Assembly (NCBI GenBank): GCA_022606425.2
Contig: JAHDVF020000897.1
Span: forward strand, 1,054,001 to 1,118,000
Length of the DNA stretch: 64,000 nt
Origin: Lepidostoma basale
Lineage: Eukaryota; Arthropoda; Insecta; Trichoptera; Lepidostomatidae
Direction of reading: 5' to 3'
Part shown: in pieces, positions 1 to 9,541 of the stretch
How the letters are laid out: each line of letters starts with the position of its first letter
Numbering within the stretch: the stretch's first letter is position 1
Program-made: the position numbers and the translations under genes
Notes under the pieces: generated by a model
The model's input: only the letters and a program-made list of their open reading frames with translations
What the model was told of the DNA's origin: nothing
Databases searched by the model: none

Positions 1-258
1 CATAGAGTTTACGTAATAAGGAAAATGTATTGTGAAAAAAAAGTTGATTTTATATTATCAAACTCATCCGGTTTTTTGATTTAATAATATGATATAAAAA
101 CGTTATTTTTAGAATATAATTCTAGTGAATTATTTACCATAATAAATAATAAAAAGTAATCGACAATTTATGGCAGGATTATAAATAAATGGGAAGATGG
201 TAGTAGCGGTGAAAACTGGTAGCGTGTTTGGACCTCAGGGGATATATCAATTTATAAA

Positions 259-672
259 AGTAAGTGTCTCAAAAGTAAGTTTATATTTGTTTAGCTTACT
301 ACGTGAATGCAACGAATCTGAGTGGCGCGGGGGGTATGTCAATCGGTATCCTGGCTCTTGGGAATTTTGTCGTTATGGAGCGTTTCTCGGGAGCGGACCG
401 AAAATGGATCAAAAAATTTGATCCGCTACAACACTGGAAAAACCAAAATCCGGACGACCAAGAACATCAAAAACGTTGGAGAGTTTTAATCAGTCTGTCG
501 ATTATATTATCAGTCAGCCGGGCCGTTATAAGAAATTTTACTGTTCGACTAAATGAGTGCCGCGAACGCGAAGGCTTACATTTGAAAGATACTATTTTTA
601 CACAATTTTTCGATAAATGACTCTAATTTTTAATCGATCCACTGAATATAAACTTTCCTTTGAGACACCTTG
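259..672 (+). mobile_element. Internally deleted mariner/Tc1-like DNA transposon
   Basis: The ends are inverted repeats: GTGTCTCAAA followed by AAGTTTATATT near 264-290, and its complement near 644-669 (TTTGAGACAC). The interior holds a transposase relic. TA dinucleotides lie beside both ends, but an exact target duplication is not clear. At about 410 bp it is far shorter than an autonomous 1.3-kb element, so it is a deletion derivative. Confidence 0.62.
375..617 (+). pseudogene. Mariner/Tc1-like transposase relic, N- and C-terminus joined
   Basis: The frame from ATG 375 begins MERFSG, like the N-terminal helix-turn-helix of insect mariner-type transposases, and ends with CREREGLHLKDTIF, like the family's C-terminal tail. 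Between them the reading continues in another frame (431-556), which gives TLEKPKSGRPRTSKT, the linker found after the DNA-binding domain. The DDE catalytic core is absent and at least one frameshift separates the parts. It cannot encode a functional enzyme. Assignment is from motif memory only. Confidence 0.55.
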
Positions 673-791
673 TATATTTGTTCAGAAATCCAAAGTTACT
701 TTAGCCTCGTTAAACAATATTTAAAGTCGCGTCTACTACCCAGAATAACAATCACTACTTTTATAATATAATACATTGATTTGACTTAACG

Positions 792-1150
792 TTTTCTTCT
801 TCTTTCTAGTTGTAGACCCATGTGGTCTGTTCTCCAGCGTGTTGCTTCTCCTGTGAGGTAGACTCCCAGCTGTCTTTCCATCTTTTAGTAAGTCTTCCAC
901 GAATACGAGATCCGTGAGACTGTTTATGTAATGCAATATAGGAGAGTCTGTGTTGTCCATTCTTTGGACATGAACGTACTAGTCCCTCCTTCGCTGTCTA
1001 CTCCATCTTATAATATCCTCAACCTCACATATATCTCTAATTATGGTGTTCCTAACGCGATGTCTCAGCGTTGCCTCCTATCGTCCTTATTGTCTTCATC
1101 TCGGAAGTCCTCAGAACTTGTTTGGTCCTGACTGTGTCTGCTCTTGCACC
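792..1150 (-). mobile_element. RTE-k LINE 3' fragment, part 1
   Basis: Read on the minus strand it encodes a pol C-terminus (DSPILHYINSLTDLVFVEDLL, then LPHRRSNTLENRPHGST) and stops near a GAA-rich tail at 792-810. Two better copies lie at 31629-32090 and 52238-52625. The element continues at 1337 after a foldback insertion. Confidence 0.6.
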
Positions 1151-1155
1151 AACGC

Positions 1156-1331
1156 AATAATAAATAAATAAAACGATGTTTTTTAAAACTACTTCCACAT
1201 TTGTCTTTATTTCGAAAGCGACTGGTTTCGCCAGGTTTGCTGGCATCGACAAACTGGTCGTAATTATTTAATTATTGATTTAAATGAACTTCCATCAAGA
1301 GATTTCAGGTAAATCATTTGATTATCTTAAA
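1156..1331 (-). mobile_element. ACCGGT-type foldback repeat inserted in RTE-k
   Basis: The insert splits RTE-k and is flanked by AACGC at 1151-1155 and 1332-1336. On the minus strand it carries GCCAG-loop-CTGGC, then GAAACCAGTC and GTCGAAATAAAGACAAA-like sequence. It ends on the right with a segment containing AACTTCCATCAA and ATCATTTGATTAT, seen again near 19862, 20285, 24230 and 50505. The hammerhead CUGANGA element is missing, so only half of the ribozyme-like signature is present. Confidence 0.6.
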
Positions 1332-1336
1332 AACGC

Positions 1337-1540
1337 CATAGGTTATTGTTGGTCTTATGCGTGCTTAATAGATTCTTATCTTACTCTTAATGATCTTGTC
1401 TTTATTATTCCATATTGTGCATTTTGCACCAGAGATTGTAGCTGCCTTGTTGACTTGGACATGACCGTCTCAGTTCTTCCTTTGCTGTCTATTCTATCTT
1501 ATAATATCATATTATTACTAAACATGAAACAAAACTAAAC
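1337..1540 (-). mobile_element. RTE-k LINE fragment, part 2
   Basis: Continues the copy ending at 1150: the sequence around GGTCTTATGCGTGCTTAATAG matches 31965-32010 and 52605-52630. The sequence near 1455-1510 echoes 960-1020 of the same element. Confidence 0.5.
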
Positions 1541-1691
1541 TGCTTCAAAATGAAAAATCCCCGGCAGAACCTTTGAACCTAGGAAGTTGACTTTGGGATG
1601 GGATTTTGAAGGATTTTAGTTCCTTCGAGGTCCGTCCATAGTCAAAGTTAAAAAGCGCAATAACCAGCAAATTTCTGGAAAAAAGGAAAAA

Positions 1692-1772
1692 GAGGAAGCG
1701 AGAGAAATATGTCAGGAATGAAAAGCGTGGCAGTCCATTATTTCTGCCTATTATTTAGTTAGTTTTGTTAGT
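1692..1772 (+). mobile_element. RTE-a LINE 3' tip
   Basis: Carries the last codons of RTE-a pol (EREICQE-like, then WQSII) and a short (GTTA) tail ending in GTTAGTTAAAG. Confidence 0.55.
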
Positions 1773-2143
1773 TAAAGTTGTGACTTTTGATGCTTAATTA
1801 ATTTATAAGCAATCGATTTAACGTTACGTTTCCGGCATGAATAGTACGTAAAAGAGCGTTAATTATTATTTTACGCACGTCCGACGACATAATAATAATA
1901 ATAAGAAGTAAATCAGGAAACCGATGCATACTATATATTATATATACTCATAAAACCAGTTTCATTGCCAGGGCAAAGATTACGAAATATCTTTTGGTAT
2001 AATACGAATGTAGGCAGCTATAGCTGTACCGCGCTAACGGAGGACTGAAAGTAGAATGGGCTGTATGGGAGGTATTATGTTTATGATGTACACACGCGTT
2101 CGAATTTTAAATTATAAACGCAACGATAAATCTTAAAACGTAT
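1773..2143. other. No recognisable feature
   Basis: AT-rich, with an ATA-rich run near 1890-1910. No long frame or repeat family recognised. Confidence 0.4.
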
Positions 2144-2695
2144 TCTTCTTCTTCTTCTTAAAGTGCCCTGTCAGGTCCCCCCGACGTTGGCGATCACTCT
2201 GGTAAACCCCTCCCTATCCTGCGCTGTCCGGAACAGCTCCTCCACAGTTCCGATTCCCGTCCACTCCCTCACATTGCGCAGCTAGGACATCTGCCTTCTC
2301 CCTGCCCCCCTGCGGCCCTCTATTTTTCCCTTTAATATTAGATGCAGCAGGCGATACTTCTCTCCTCGTAGAACGTGACCCAGATATGCAATCTTGCGGA
2401 CTTTGATTATTGTCAGCAGCTCTCTATTTACTCCTGCACGATTCAGGACTTTTGTGTTCGTCACTCTGTCTGTCCATGGGATCCTGAACTTTCTTCGGTG
2501 GAGCCACATTTCAAATGCCTCTAACCGGTTCATTGTATTTACTTTAAATGTCCATGTCTCACACCCATATAACAGAACAGACCACACATAACACTTTAAC
2601 ATCCTCTGTCTTAGTTTTAAGTTGACATTGTCATTGCAAAAGATTGAAAACGTATTCCACAAACTTATTCTTCTAGTAGTGATACTTTTTGAAAG
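2144..2695 (-). mobile_element. RTE-b LINE, 5'-truncated
   Basis: Minus-strand pol C-terminus: VWSVLLYGCETWTFKVN, RLEAFEMWLHRR, LGHVLRGEKYRLL, then IEGRRGAGRRQMS. The end of the coding region at about 2160-2280 is broken by frameshifts. A (GAA)n tail lies at 2144-2158. LLYG-ETW and FEMW are the thumb region typical of RTE-like reverse transcriptases. The fragment starts downstream of the catalytic domain. Confidence 0.72.
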
Positions 2696-2699
2696 GGAA

Positions 2700-3044
2700 G
2701 AGCAAATAATGACGATCACACAACTGCACATAGAATCGGGAATCCCGGTGATAGATAAATTCATTCTGAAACTTGCCGAACGTTTTTACAAAGGACTCCC
2801 TTCACATCCTAACCCCACAATAAAAGACCTCTCAAATTACGACCCAAACACCTCCAGCCGCCACAAGCGCTTAAAATTAATCCTCCTTCAGAGGAACACT
2901 CCGGGACACACAAATCATGCCCCCGCATAAACTAACAACCCACCAAATCACCTTCCAACAATGTTTCCATCAGACGTAAGAGGAATAGCCACATGAGCTG
3001 AACCTCTGTAAGCCAGAAGATCCAAGTCCATGTCCAAGTTTGAT
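2700..3044 (+). mobile_element. Jockey-like LINE (J-b) C-terminus and 3' UTR
   Basis: The frame at 2622-2930 contains HIESGIPVIDKFILKLAER, PSHPNPTIKDLSNYDP and SRHKR, the conserved C-terminus of jockey-clade pol. The 3' UTR follows (ATCATGCCCCCGCATAA, then CTGAACCTCTGTAAGCCAG) and ends in imperfect TCCAAG repeats. A minus-strand copy of the coding part is at 54060-54330 and a copy of the UTR at 19130-19318. Confidence 0.68.
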
Positions 3045-3240
3045 ACATAAGTGTGAATGAAGAGAACTTGGAAGCAGGTGAGTGAATTTGTGTATATGTT
3101 AACAGCGGATGGCCGAACGGATAGTGACGTCGAAAGAAGGGTTGGTGCGGGTAACAAAACGGATGGAGCTTTAATAATAGTTATTGGAAACAATAATTTA
3201 TCAATGAAAGCGAAAACGGGCGTTCACAATGGAGTTCTGA
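3045..3240 (+). mobile_element. RTE-a LINE internal fragment
   Basis: Encodes EFVYMLTADGRTDSDVERRV, GAGNKTDGAL and MKAKTGVHNGVL, the stretch just after the reverse-transcriptase palm in RTE-a (compare 37850-38025). Confidence 0.65.
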
Positions 3241-3244
3241 ATAC

Positions 3245-3372
3245 TCTGCCCTCTAGAGTCTCGTGCATCACGATCTTAGGAATCCTCGCTGGATCCATCC
3301 TCTCATTGTGGTCTCACCAAAATCTTCTTATCTGCCTACTCCATCTCACTATGTCATCAATTAATAGTGTGA
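3245..3372 (-). mobile_element. RTE-i LINE fragment
   Basis: The minus strand reads DDIVRWSRQIRRFW and DHNERMDPARIPK, the C-terminal module also present at 33870 and 56344. Confidence 0.55.
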
Positions 3373-3447
3373 TGGAGTAAGCAGAGATCAGACGAAGAGG
3401 TTCGCATATCCTGCAAATGAAAGAGTGTCAAATACAAATATAAGAAG

Positions 3448-3490
3448 TTTATTGAACGCTAAGGCATTAACACTGTGGAATTCCATAGTA
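3448..3490 (-). repeat. Tail of the ACATGT foldback family (type 1)
   Basis: GGCATTAACACTGTGGAATTCC is the complement of the terminal segment that follows the hammerhead-like repeats at 9750-9783 and 35320-35345. Confidence 0.45.
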
Positions 3491-3549
3491 ATGTATTTAA
3501 GAAATTATTTGGGCCTGATAAAATCGGACTTTTTTCCTGTTTTTACTTT

Positions 3550-4025
3550 GAAAACCTTAAAAACCGGAAAATACCGATCAACCTGAAACGAAAAGTCCAT
3601 GAAGCCTGCGTTCTGCCAGTTGGTACTTATGGTCTTGAAACTGTAACATTGTCCAAACGAAGTGCCGAAAAACTACGAGTGACCCAAAGAGCCATGGAAA
3701 GAGCCATGTTAGAAATAAGCCTAAGAGACAGAGTCTGAAACGATACGATGAGAGAAAAAACAAAGGTCATTGACATCATCCACCGGGTGGCGACTTTAAA
3801 ATGGCAATGGGCAGGTCACGTAGCCAGAAGCTAAATGAAAAATGGACAAGAAGACTGCTGACTTTGAGACCGTGGATAGCAAAGAGAAGTGCAGGGCGAC
3901 CGTTACTACGGTGAAAGGATGATCTGAACAGACATGTCGGAATAACCTGGATGACATGACATGGAAACGAATGGAGGAGGCCTTTGTCCAGGAGTGGACG
4001 GGAATAGGCTGAGGAAGAAAATCGG
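3550..4025 (+). mobile_element. RTE-e LINE, 5'-truncated and frameshifted
   Basis: Encodes RVHEACVLPVGTYGLETVTL, QRAMERAMLEISLRDRV (stop at 3736), then in other frames RVATLKWQWAGH, RPWIAKRSAGRP and RMEEAFVQEWTGIG with a terminal stop. Minus-strand copies are at 53575 and 40795. Several frameshifts and stops are visible. Confidence 0.7.
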
Positions 4026-4325
4026 ACTTATTTTACAATATCATGTATAACTTAAGATGGCGTACGGGATTAAAAAGAAACAAATGGTTGCTGAAGTGCT
4101 TGGCCTATAATTTGCAGTATTGCAGGAAATATGTTGTAGTAAATACAAACGGTTAACAGAGACGGAGTTAAGTATGGCGTGACTAAATAAATCAAATTTG
4201 CTATGTCAGTAGTCGAGGAAATTGACGTGCGTGCTTGACACGCTGAATAATTGATTTCTTTACAGATAGCCTTTTATAATATCGATAAAATATTCGTTAT
4301 TTATTTATCTTTACTTATTAAAATT

Positions 4326-4852
4326 TCGTATTAAATAATTAATACGAATGAAAACGTCTGTTTTCTAGAAGTTATATTATATTTTATGAGAATGACATAT
4401 TTGGACCTTCTAAGGCATGTCTTTTGCCTGACATTTGATAATGCTTTAGCCTTAAACTTCTTGAAAACTGACGTTTTCATTCTTATTAATTATTCGCTTT
4501 TTATTTATCGTTACTTTAACAATGAATCAAAACTTCGTATTAAATAATTAATACGAATGAAAACGTCAGTTTACTAGTAGTTTTATTATATTTTATGGGA
4601 ATGAAATGTTCATCTCTTCTAAGGCATTATCAAATGTCTTTTGTCTGAAATTTGATAATGCTTTAGAAGGGTGAAACATGTCATTCCCATAACATATAAT
4701 AAAACTTCTAGAAAACTGACGTTTTCTTTGGTATTAATTTCGCTTTTTATTTATCGTTACTTGAACGATGAATCAAAACTTCGTATTAAATAATTAATAC
4801 GAATGAAATCGTCAGTTTTCTGGAAGTTTTATTTTATTTTATGGGTAATATA
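4326..4852. repeat. Three tandem type-3 foldback repeats
   Basis: The block starting CGTATTAAATAATTAATACG begins at about 4328, 4539 and 4781. Each unit runs GAAAACGTCAGTTTTCTAGA, then a TATATTTTATGGGAATGA-like arm, a loop, and the inverse arm with GAAACATGTCATTCCCAT. The third unit is cut off at 4852 by an RTE fragment. Single copies lie at 19895-20100, 46340-46500 and 50814-51587. Confidence 0.65.
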
Positions 4853-4857
4853 TTTTT

Positions 4858-4955
4858 CGCCTGGATGCTTTTGAAATGTGGATATATCTAAGAATATTTA
4901 AAATATCTTCAACAGAGAGAGACACAAACGAGGAAGTACTGCAGCGAGCAATACT
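4858..4955 (+). mobile_element. RTE-b/h-like LINE fragment
   Basis: Encodes LDAFEMWIYLRIFK and TNEEVLQRA, matching the FEMW segment of RTE-b and RTE-h. Confidence 0.5.
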
Positions 4956-5035
4956 TTTTTTTCCTAATTTCGAGATAGTAATAATTTTCTAATCACCAAG
5001 TATTGTAGAATTTAAATCTGTATACTCCTATCTGA

Positions 5036-5790
5036 GCCATTAGAGACAGCAGCCAAGGAGGTGGGTTTAGAGATAAACGAAGAAAAGACAAAAATAATGA
5101 AACAAACCAGGAATGCAACCCATAATTCAAGGCGAACCATCAGATTCAAGGACAGATACAACTTTAAGATGGTGGAGGACTTCACTTACCTGGGCTCGTC
5201 TATAACAAAAGAAAACGAAGATCACAAGGAAATCGAAAGAAGAATCACAATTGGTAACAAAACATTCTTCTCTCTACTACCAGCGCTCAAATCAAGAAAC
5301 GTACACTGGAAAACCAGAATCAGTAGACCTATGGATGTGAGGCGTGGACAATGACAGCGAAATCCGCAGAGCGACTAGATACTTTTGAGAGAAGGGTACT
5401 GCGCAGAATTCTGGGACCTGTGAATTACGGTGAAGGCTGGAGAGTACGGCATAATGACGAGCTGTACCATATTTACAAAGCTCCCAGTCTCTCCACACAG
5501 GTCAGATTGAATAGACTGAGATGGGCCGGTCACGTGCAGAGGATGCCGTCATCGCGAACCCCAAAAAGATTGCTGGAGTGGCACCCAAGTGGTACAAGAC
5601 CAATTGGACGACCAAGGCTGCGATGGGAGGATGAAGTTGGGAGAGATGGAGCAAGATTGTTAAGAGTTTCAGATTGGAGGGTCGAAGCGGAGGACAGGAG
5701 GAGTTGGAGGCGAAAAATACTGGAGGCTAAGGCTCGAAATGGGCTGAAGGGCCATCGAAGAAGAAGAAAAAGAAACTCCTATCTTATTGG
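5036..5790 (+). mobile_element. RTE-c LINE, C-terminal half with a coding deletion
   Basis: The first frame (5061-5354) gives VGLEINEEKTKIM, MVEDFTYLGSSIT and ERRITIGNKTF. The second (5351-5998) gives MTAKSAERLDTFERRVLRRI, LRWAGHVQRMPS, GRPRLRWEDEV and DWRVEAEDRRSWRRK. The tail is (GAAGAAGAAA). A third frame at the junction reads YGCEAWTMTA, so the two parts are one pol with a small deletion and frameshift near 5310-5335. Confidence 0.75.
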
Positions 5791-5823
5791 TTCCTGGATC
5801 TTGCCAGGACCCAATCAGATAGC
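5779..5823. repeat. Near-perfect hairpin
   Basis: CTATCTTATTGGTTCCTGG pairs with CCAGGACCCAATCAGATAG across a 6-base loop. One arm recurs at 34340-34362. Confidence 0.55.
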
Positions 5824-6342
5824 GTTCTATAACCAATTTAGGAGTGTTACTAACACTATTGCAAATCATCTCCCTGAAATAAATAGACATAAGTACCTAT
5901 ATAATATCTTGAAACGCCACCTTCCCAGTAAATACTACTCCCTCGCGTCCCAGAGTGTTCTCTGCATATCCCCTCGGGTGCAAGATGTGAATAGTTAGCT
6001 GGTAAGATGTAAATTAAGATTGCAGCCTCCAGAGTGCGATAGCAACCGGAACCACGCCGGAATTGGGACTTCTCGGCTAACTGTTAAGCCATTTCTCACG
6101 GTCACAGCATCCTAGATACGAGCCGCTCATATATCTAATAGGAGACAAAAGTTAAGGCATACAAGAGGAAGCGTAAGTGGAGAATCCGGTTTTTAATGTA
6201 GAGAATACATAAAAAAATACCATAATAAATAAAATGATAACAATAAATAAAATTATAAAATGTTCATTTAATTCGTATGGGTATATATTAGTATATTTTA
6301 CACGTAAAGTAATTAATTAAATTATTTGTCTTAACTATTAAA
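5824..6342. other. Unassigned sequence
   Basis: The open frame reaching 5998 carries on past the RTE-c tail without motifs I recognise. From 6180 the sequence is strongly AT-rich. Confidence 0.3.
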
Positions 6343-6360
6343 AAAATTAATTAAATATCA

Positions 6361-6400
6361 GGCATGTTTCGGACAACCGATCCTTCTTCGGTGATACATA
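6361..6400 (-). ncRNA. Degenerate hammerhead-like motif
   Basis: Minus strand: CCGAAGA (6385-6391), a stem beginning GGAUC closing to GUCC, then GAAAC (6366-6370). The cleavage triplet is GCC instead of GUC and U4 of the core is C. Flanking stem I pairs over six bases (UGAUAU with GUAUCA), so the fold survives although two core bases have changed. Confidence 0.4.
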
Positions 6401-6493
6401 TTACAAGGATACATATTTCAAATATTATCTGTCAAAACTGATCATATTTGCAAACAATTTAATAATATTTAAAATATGTATCTTTACAATTAT

Positions 6494-6537
6494 GTAACAC
6501 TGAAGAAGGACCGGTTGTCCGAAACATGTCTGATATT
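6494..6537 (+). ncRNA. Candidate hammerhead ribozyme, intact core
   Basis: CUGAAGA (6500-6506), one unpaired A, stem II GGAC/GUCC (6508-6511 with 6517-6520), GAAAC (6521-6525), the palindrome ACAUGU as a minimal stem III, and GUC as cleavage triplet (6528-6530). UGAUAU after the triplet pairs imperfectly with the bases before CUGAAGA (stem I). All invariant core bases match the known hammerhead pattern. Activity is untested. Confidence 0.55.
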
Positions 6538-6644
6538 TAATTTAATCAAAAAAATATATATTATATTTAAGTTAGTTTGCATATACAAAGTACATAAAAA
6601 AGAAAAAGACAAATATTATAAAATTAAAAATATTAAAAAGTATA

Positions 6645-6862
6645 TGTTAACGTTGTGAATGGAACTAGAAATAGAGGAAGATCGAGGAAAACTAATCAAA
6701 TATTGAATGTCGGCCACGTGAGGAGTCAGAGAAATCGACGCGCGTGCATTACACGATGTATGAATGTTTAGATGTATAATGTCAGGAAAGATTAGTGTGA
6801 TAGTCCATTATTTCTGCCTACCCCTTCGCGGGGACGGTGTGATGATTATTTAGTTAGTTAGA
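6645..6862 (+). mobile_element. RTE-a LINE 3' end
   Basis: Encodes NGTRNRGRSRKT, VGHVRSQRNRRACIT and the terminal SILSAYP-like segment, with stops, and ends in a short (GTTA) tail. Confidence 0.65.
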
Positions 6863-7144
6863 AAGCCAGTATAGAAATATTTTAATTTTATTTTGTTGCA
6901 TTTCGGATGATTCCAGTAAGTTCCGTAACAAAAACAAATTAAATTATTCCTCACTCATCAATCTATGAATAATACAATCACACTTTAGCTTTGTTGCAAC
7001 TGTTGGATTTGATGAGAAAATTTTATGCGTCCATTGTCAAAGGAAATTGAATCGGAGAAATGCTATCTTCAATTGTCAGTTTGGCTTTTGTTTAGAAGGG
7101 TTTATGTCCTAAATGAAATATGTTGTAAACATAAACAATCTCTT

Positions 7145-7617
7145 TTATCTTCTTCTTCTTTTTGTCCTGTCACACCTCCGCGGTGCATAGGGCCTCAAGG
7201 AACCTTCTCCACCCGACTCTATCGCTTGCCTGATGCCTAACATCATCCCAAGTGAAGCCTGCTGCCTTAACCTCATCCTGCAGGGTTCTTCTCCAGGTGG
7301 CTCTAGGTCTGCCTCGCTTTCTCTTTCCCTCCATAGGGGACCAGTCTAGTGCGCCCTGAGAGATGCAGGCTGGGTTCCGTCTCAAAGTGTAACCGATCCA
7401 CTGCCATTTGCGTCTTGCGACTTGTTCTTTAATTGGCTTTTCGCCTGCCATGGTCCAGAGAACGGGCATTTGACACTGTTTGGGGCCAATATATCTTGAA
7501 TATTGAGCGAAGGCACCTATTTATAAACATCTGGATTTTACCAATAACGTCCGCGGTAGATTTCCAAGTCTCACATCCGTACAGCAGTACGCTTTTAACG
7601 CTTCTGCTGAATATGTA
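7145..7617 (-). mobile_element. RTE-g LINE, 5'-truncated
   Basis: The minus strand gives SVKSVLLYGCETWKSTADV and INRCLRSIFKIYWP, then after a frameshift near 7460 KEQVARRKWQWIGYTLRR, GRPRATWRRTLQDEVKAAG and DRVGWRRFLEALC, with a stop and a GAAGAAGAAG tail. A second copy of the last 50 codons is at 39228-39400. Confidence 0.73.
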
Positions 7618-8262
7618 CTCTTTTTCTCTGGTTTCAATCCTGGGATTGGTTTGCAGCAATTTCCTCTATTCTTCTCTTTCATTCTTCCCTGTCTTGTGCG
7701 GCTCTTTTGAAATCTGCATATAGCAACGCACGTCCACCAACAGGTCCTCCAGGTACTCTCGGCTTGGGCGTCCCCTAGAGTTTGTCCCCTCGGTCATACC
7801 CTCCAAGGTCCTGAGCAGGTGCCTTCCTCCTTCGATTCTTTGGAGAACCTCCTCATTTGTGATGTGGTCTCTCCAGGAAATTCCTAATAGTCTTCTATAG
7901 GACCACATCTCAAAAGCCTCAAGTCTCCGTTTATCTCTTTCGGATAGGCACCATGTCTCGCAGCTGTACATCAAGATACTCCATACATAGGTCTTCATAA
8001 GGAGTATTCTCAGTTTTAGGTCTATATTATTCGATTCTATTATTTTCGACCTTTTATTAAATGCAAGCCTAGCCTGATGTATACGGCTGTCGACCTCGCT
8101 CTTAGACCGACCGTCCCATGTTATTTTGCTTCCGAGGTAGACAAACTCCTTGGTGTTCTTTAGTGGAACTCCTGACATCACTACTCTCATCTGATGTTGC
8201 GTTCGGCCTACAGTCAGCAGCTTTATTTTGTCTTTATTTATCTTCATGTGCTACTGCTGAAT
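7618..8262 (-). mobile_element. RTE-h LINE, 5'-truncated
   Basis: Minus-strand frame 7666-8247: KINKDKIKLLTVGR, TKEFVYLGSKITWDGRSKSE, YVWSILMYSCETW, RRLEAFEMWSYRRLLGISWR and TNEEVLQRIEGG. This is the end of the reverse transcriptase plus part of the C-terminal module. Compared with the plus-strand copy at 30539, the segment with RARWIGHVLR is missing and the last codons are frameshifted. It abuts RTE-g tail to head. Confidence 0.75.
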
Positions 8263-8329
8263 ATTTGCTACTGCTGAATATTTCTCTTTTATAACGGGTG
8301 TTTAATTAAAGAATTTTTTTAATGATTGA

Positions 8330-8578
8330 TTTTGACCCAAAAGTTTTCAGGACGCATTATCTCCAAAAATGGTACATTTGCATAATCCATCAAGATCATG
8401 TCATTTGACACCTTTGGATTCTTTTTCGGGGGGCTATGTTTAAGCACATATCTACATAAATAAACCATAGACAATTGATGAATTAAAAACGTAGATTATT
8501 TGTGTTATTAGCAGTGAGATTCAGACCAATTTGCGTGAAAGGGTATTGAAAATTTTGAGAAGAAAGTCACCATATGTA
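8330..8578 (+). pseudogene. Mariner/Tc1-like transposase C-terminal fragment
   Basis: One frame reads SCHLTPLDSFSGGYV, close to the LTPLDFFLWGYVK motif around the third catalytic acidic residue of insect mariner-type transposases. It continues YINKPTIDELKT-like, ISSEIQTNLRERVLKI. There are several in-frame stops. It may belong to the same superfamily as the relic at 375, but the two do not overlap in sequence. Confidence 0.55.
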
Positions 8579-8599
8579 GAGCATCAAAAGGTAGTCACT

Positions 8600-8895
8600 T
8601 ACTTGATATTCTTTTTAATACGTTCGTTCCTATGGCCATACAACTCTTGAAGAGTTTTAGCCTCCTTGATGATATTTCGCAAAGCTCCTCGATCCTGCGC
8701 CTTTTGCTCCCAGCAGTCCGATTCGCCCAACCTAGCCAGATCAGCCAGAACATTGTCCATTAGGCGCTGTCTAGACCTTCCTAGAGGTCTTACTCCAGTC
8801 GGTTTAGACGCGTACAGGGTCTTGATTGCTCTGGTCTCGTCGGCTCGGTCCGGAGGTGCGGTCCTCCATTCATATTGGGAGTTGTGCGTCGGACT
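8600..8895 (-). mobile_element. RTE-j LINE 3' fragment
   Basis: The minus strand reads TRAIKTLYASKPTGVRPLGR, SRQRLMDNVLADLARLGESD, then WEQKAQDRGALRNIIKEAKT. GRSRQR and QDR are the C-terminal signature of these pol proteins. A second, younger-looking insertion is at 12373-12701. Confidence 0.62.
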
Positions 8896-9017
8896 TACTA
8901 TCCAACCACATAAAAAAATACATAGAAACGAGACCTTATGATGAAATAGCCGGATCGATCTTCACCCATATCGATCACCCATACACGACACCAACCAAGA
9001 GATCCGTACGATCCTGT

Positions 9018-9515
9018 CTTACATTTCTTTCTTATTTCATCGTTCGGTATTCTATCATACAACGTTTTCCCGCACATTCTTCTTAGTGATCTCATTTCTA
9101 CGGCGTTTATCCTGCTTTCATCCTTCTTTTGCCAGCTCCAAGCTTCACTTCCATACATGAGGGTTGGCACTAGAACTCCATTGTGTACTGCCATCTTTGC
9201 TTCTGTGGATATATTTCTATTTGCAGTAATGACTTTGAGTGCGCCATTTATTTTATTCCCAGCACCAACCCTCCTTTCGATGTCTTTCTCCATTTTTCCG
9301 TCTCTTGTAAACATGCTTCCCAGATACGTAAATTCAGTAACTTGCTCCAATTTCTCGCCCATCGCACTTATATCACAAATCGTCATACATTCTTCTTTCT
9401 CGAAAACCATCACTTTAGATTTAGACACATTCATCACCAAGTCACTCTTTTTGCATGCCTCGTACATCCTTGCCACTAAGACTTGCAAATTGTCTTTACT
9501 GTCAGAGTTTTAACC
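9018..9515 (-). mobile_element. RTE-a LINE, truncated at both ends
   Basis: Minus-strand frame: KSDLVMNVSKSKVMVFEKEE, KLEQVTEFTYLGSMFTRDGK, IERRVGAGNKINGAL, LMYGSEAWSWQKKDESRINA and MRSLRRMCGKTLYDRIPNDE. The frame is open through this region but lacks the YADD palm motif upstream and the GRPRKTWHDQIN tail. Confidence 0.75.
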
Positions 9516-9541
9516 TTAACTTTAATATAAAATAAAAATAA

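Larger units (their letters stand above)
6343..6548. repeat. Type-2 foldback carrying two hammerhead-like motifs
   Basis: Inverted arms: TAAATATCAGGCATGTTTCGG on the left, CCGAAACATGTCTGATATTTA on the right. Each arm contains one ribozyme-like core in opposite orientation, listed separately. Confidence 0.6.

Noticed and set aside
5351..5998. Intact 215-codon gene
   Set aside because: The first 145 codons are RTE-c pol; the remainder runs past the LINE tail into unrelated DNA.
8896..9018. C-terminal extension of the RTE-a frame
   Set aside because: The last 50 codons do not match any other RTE-a copy and come from adjacent sequence resembling inverted RTE-j; it is read-through.
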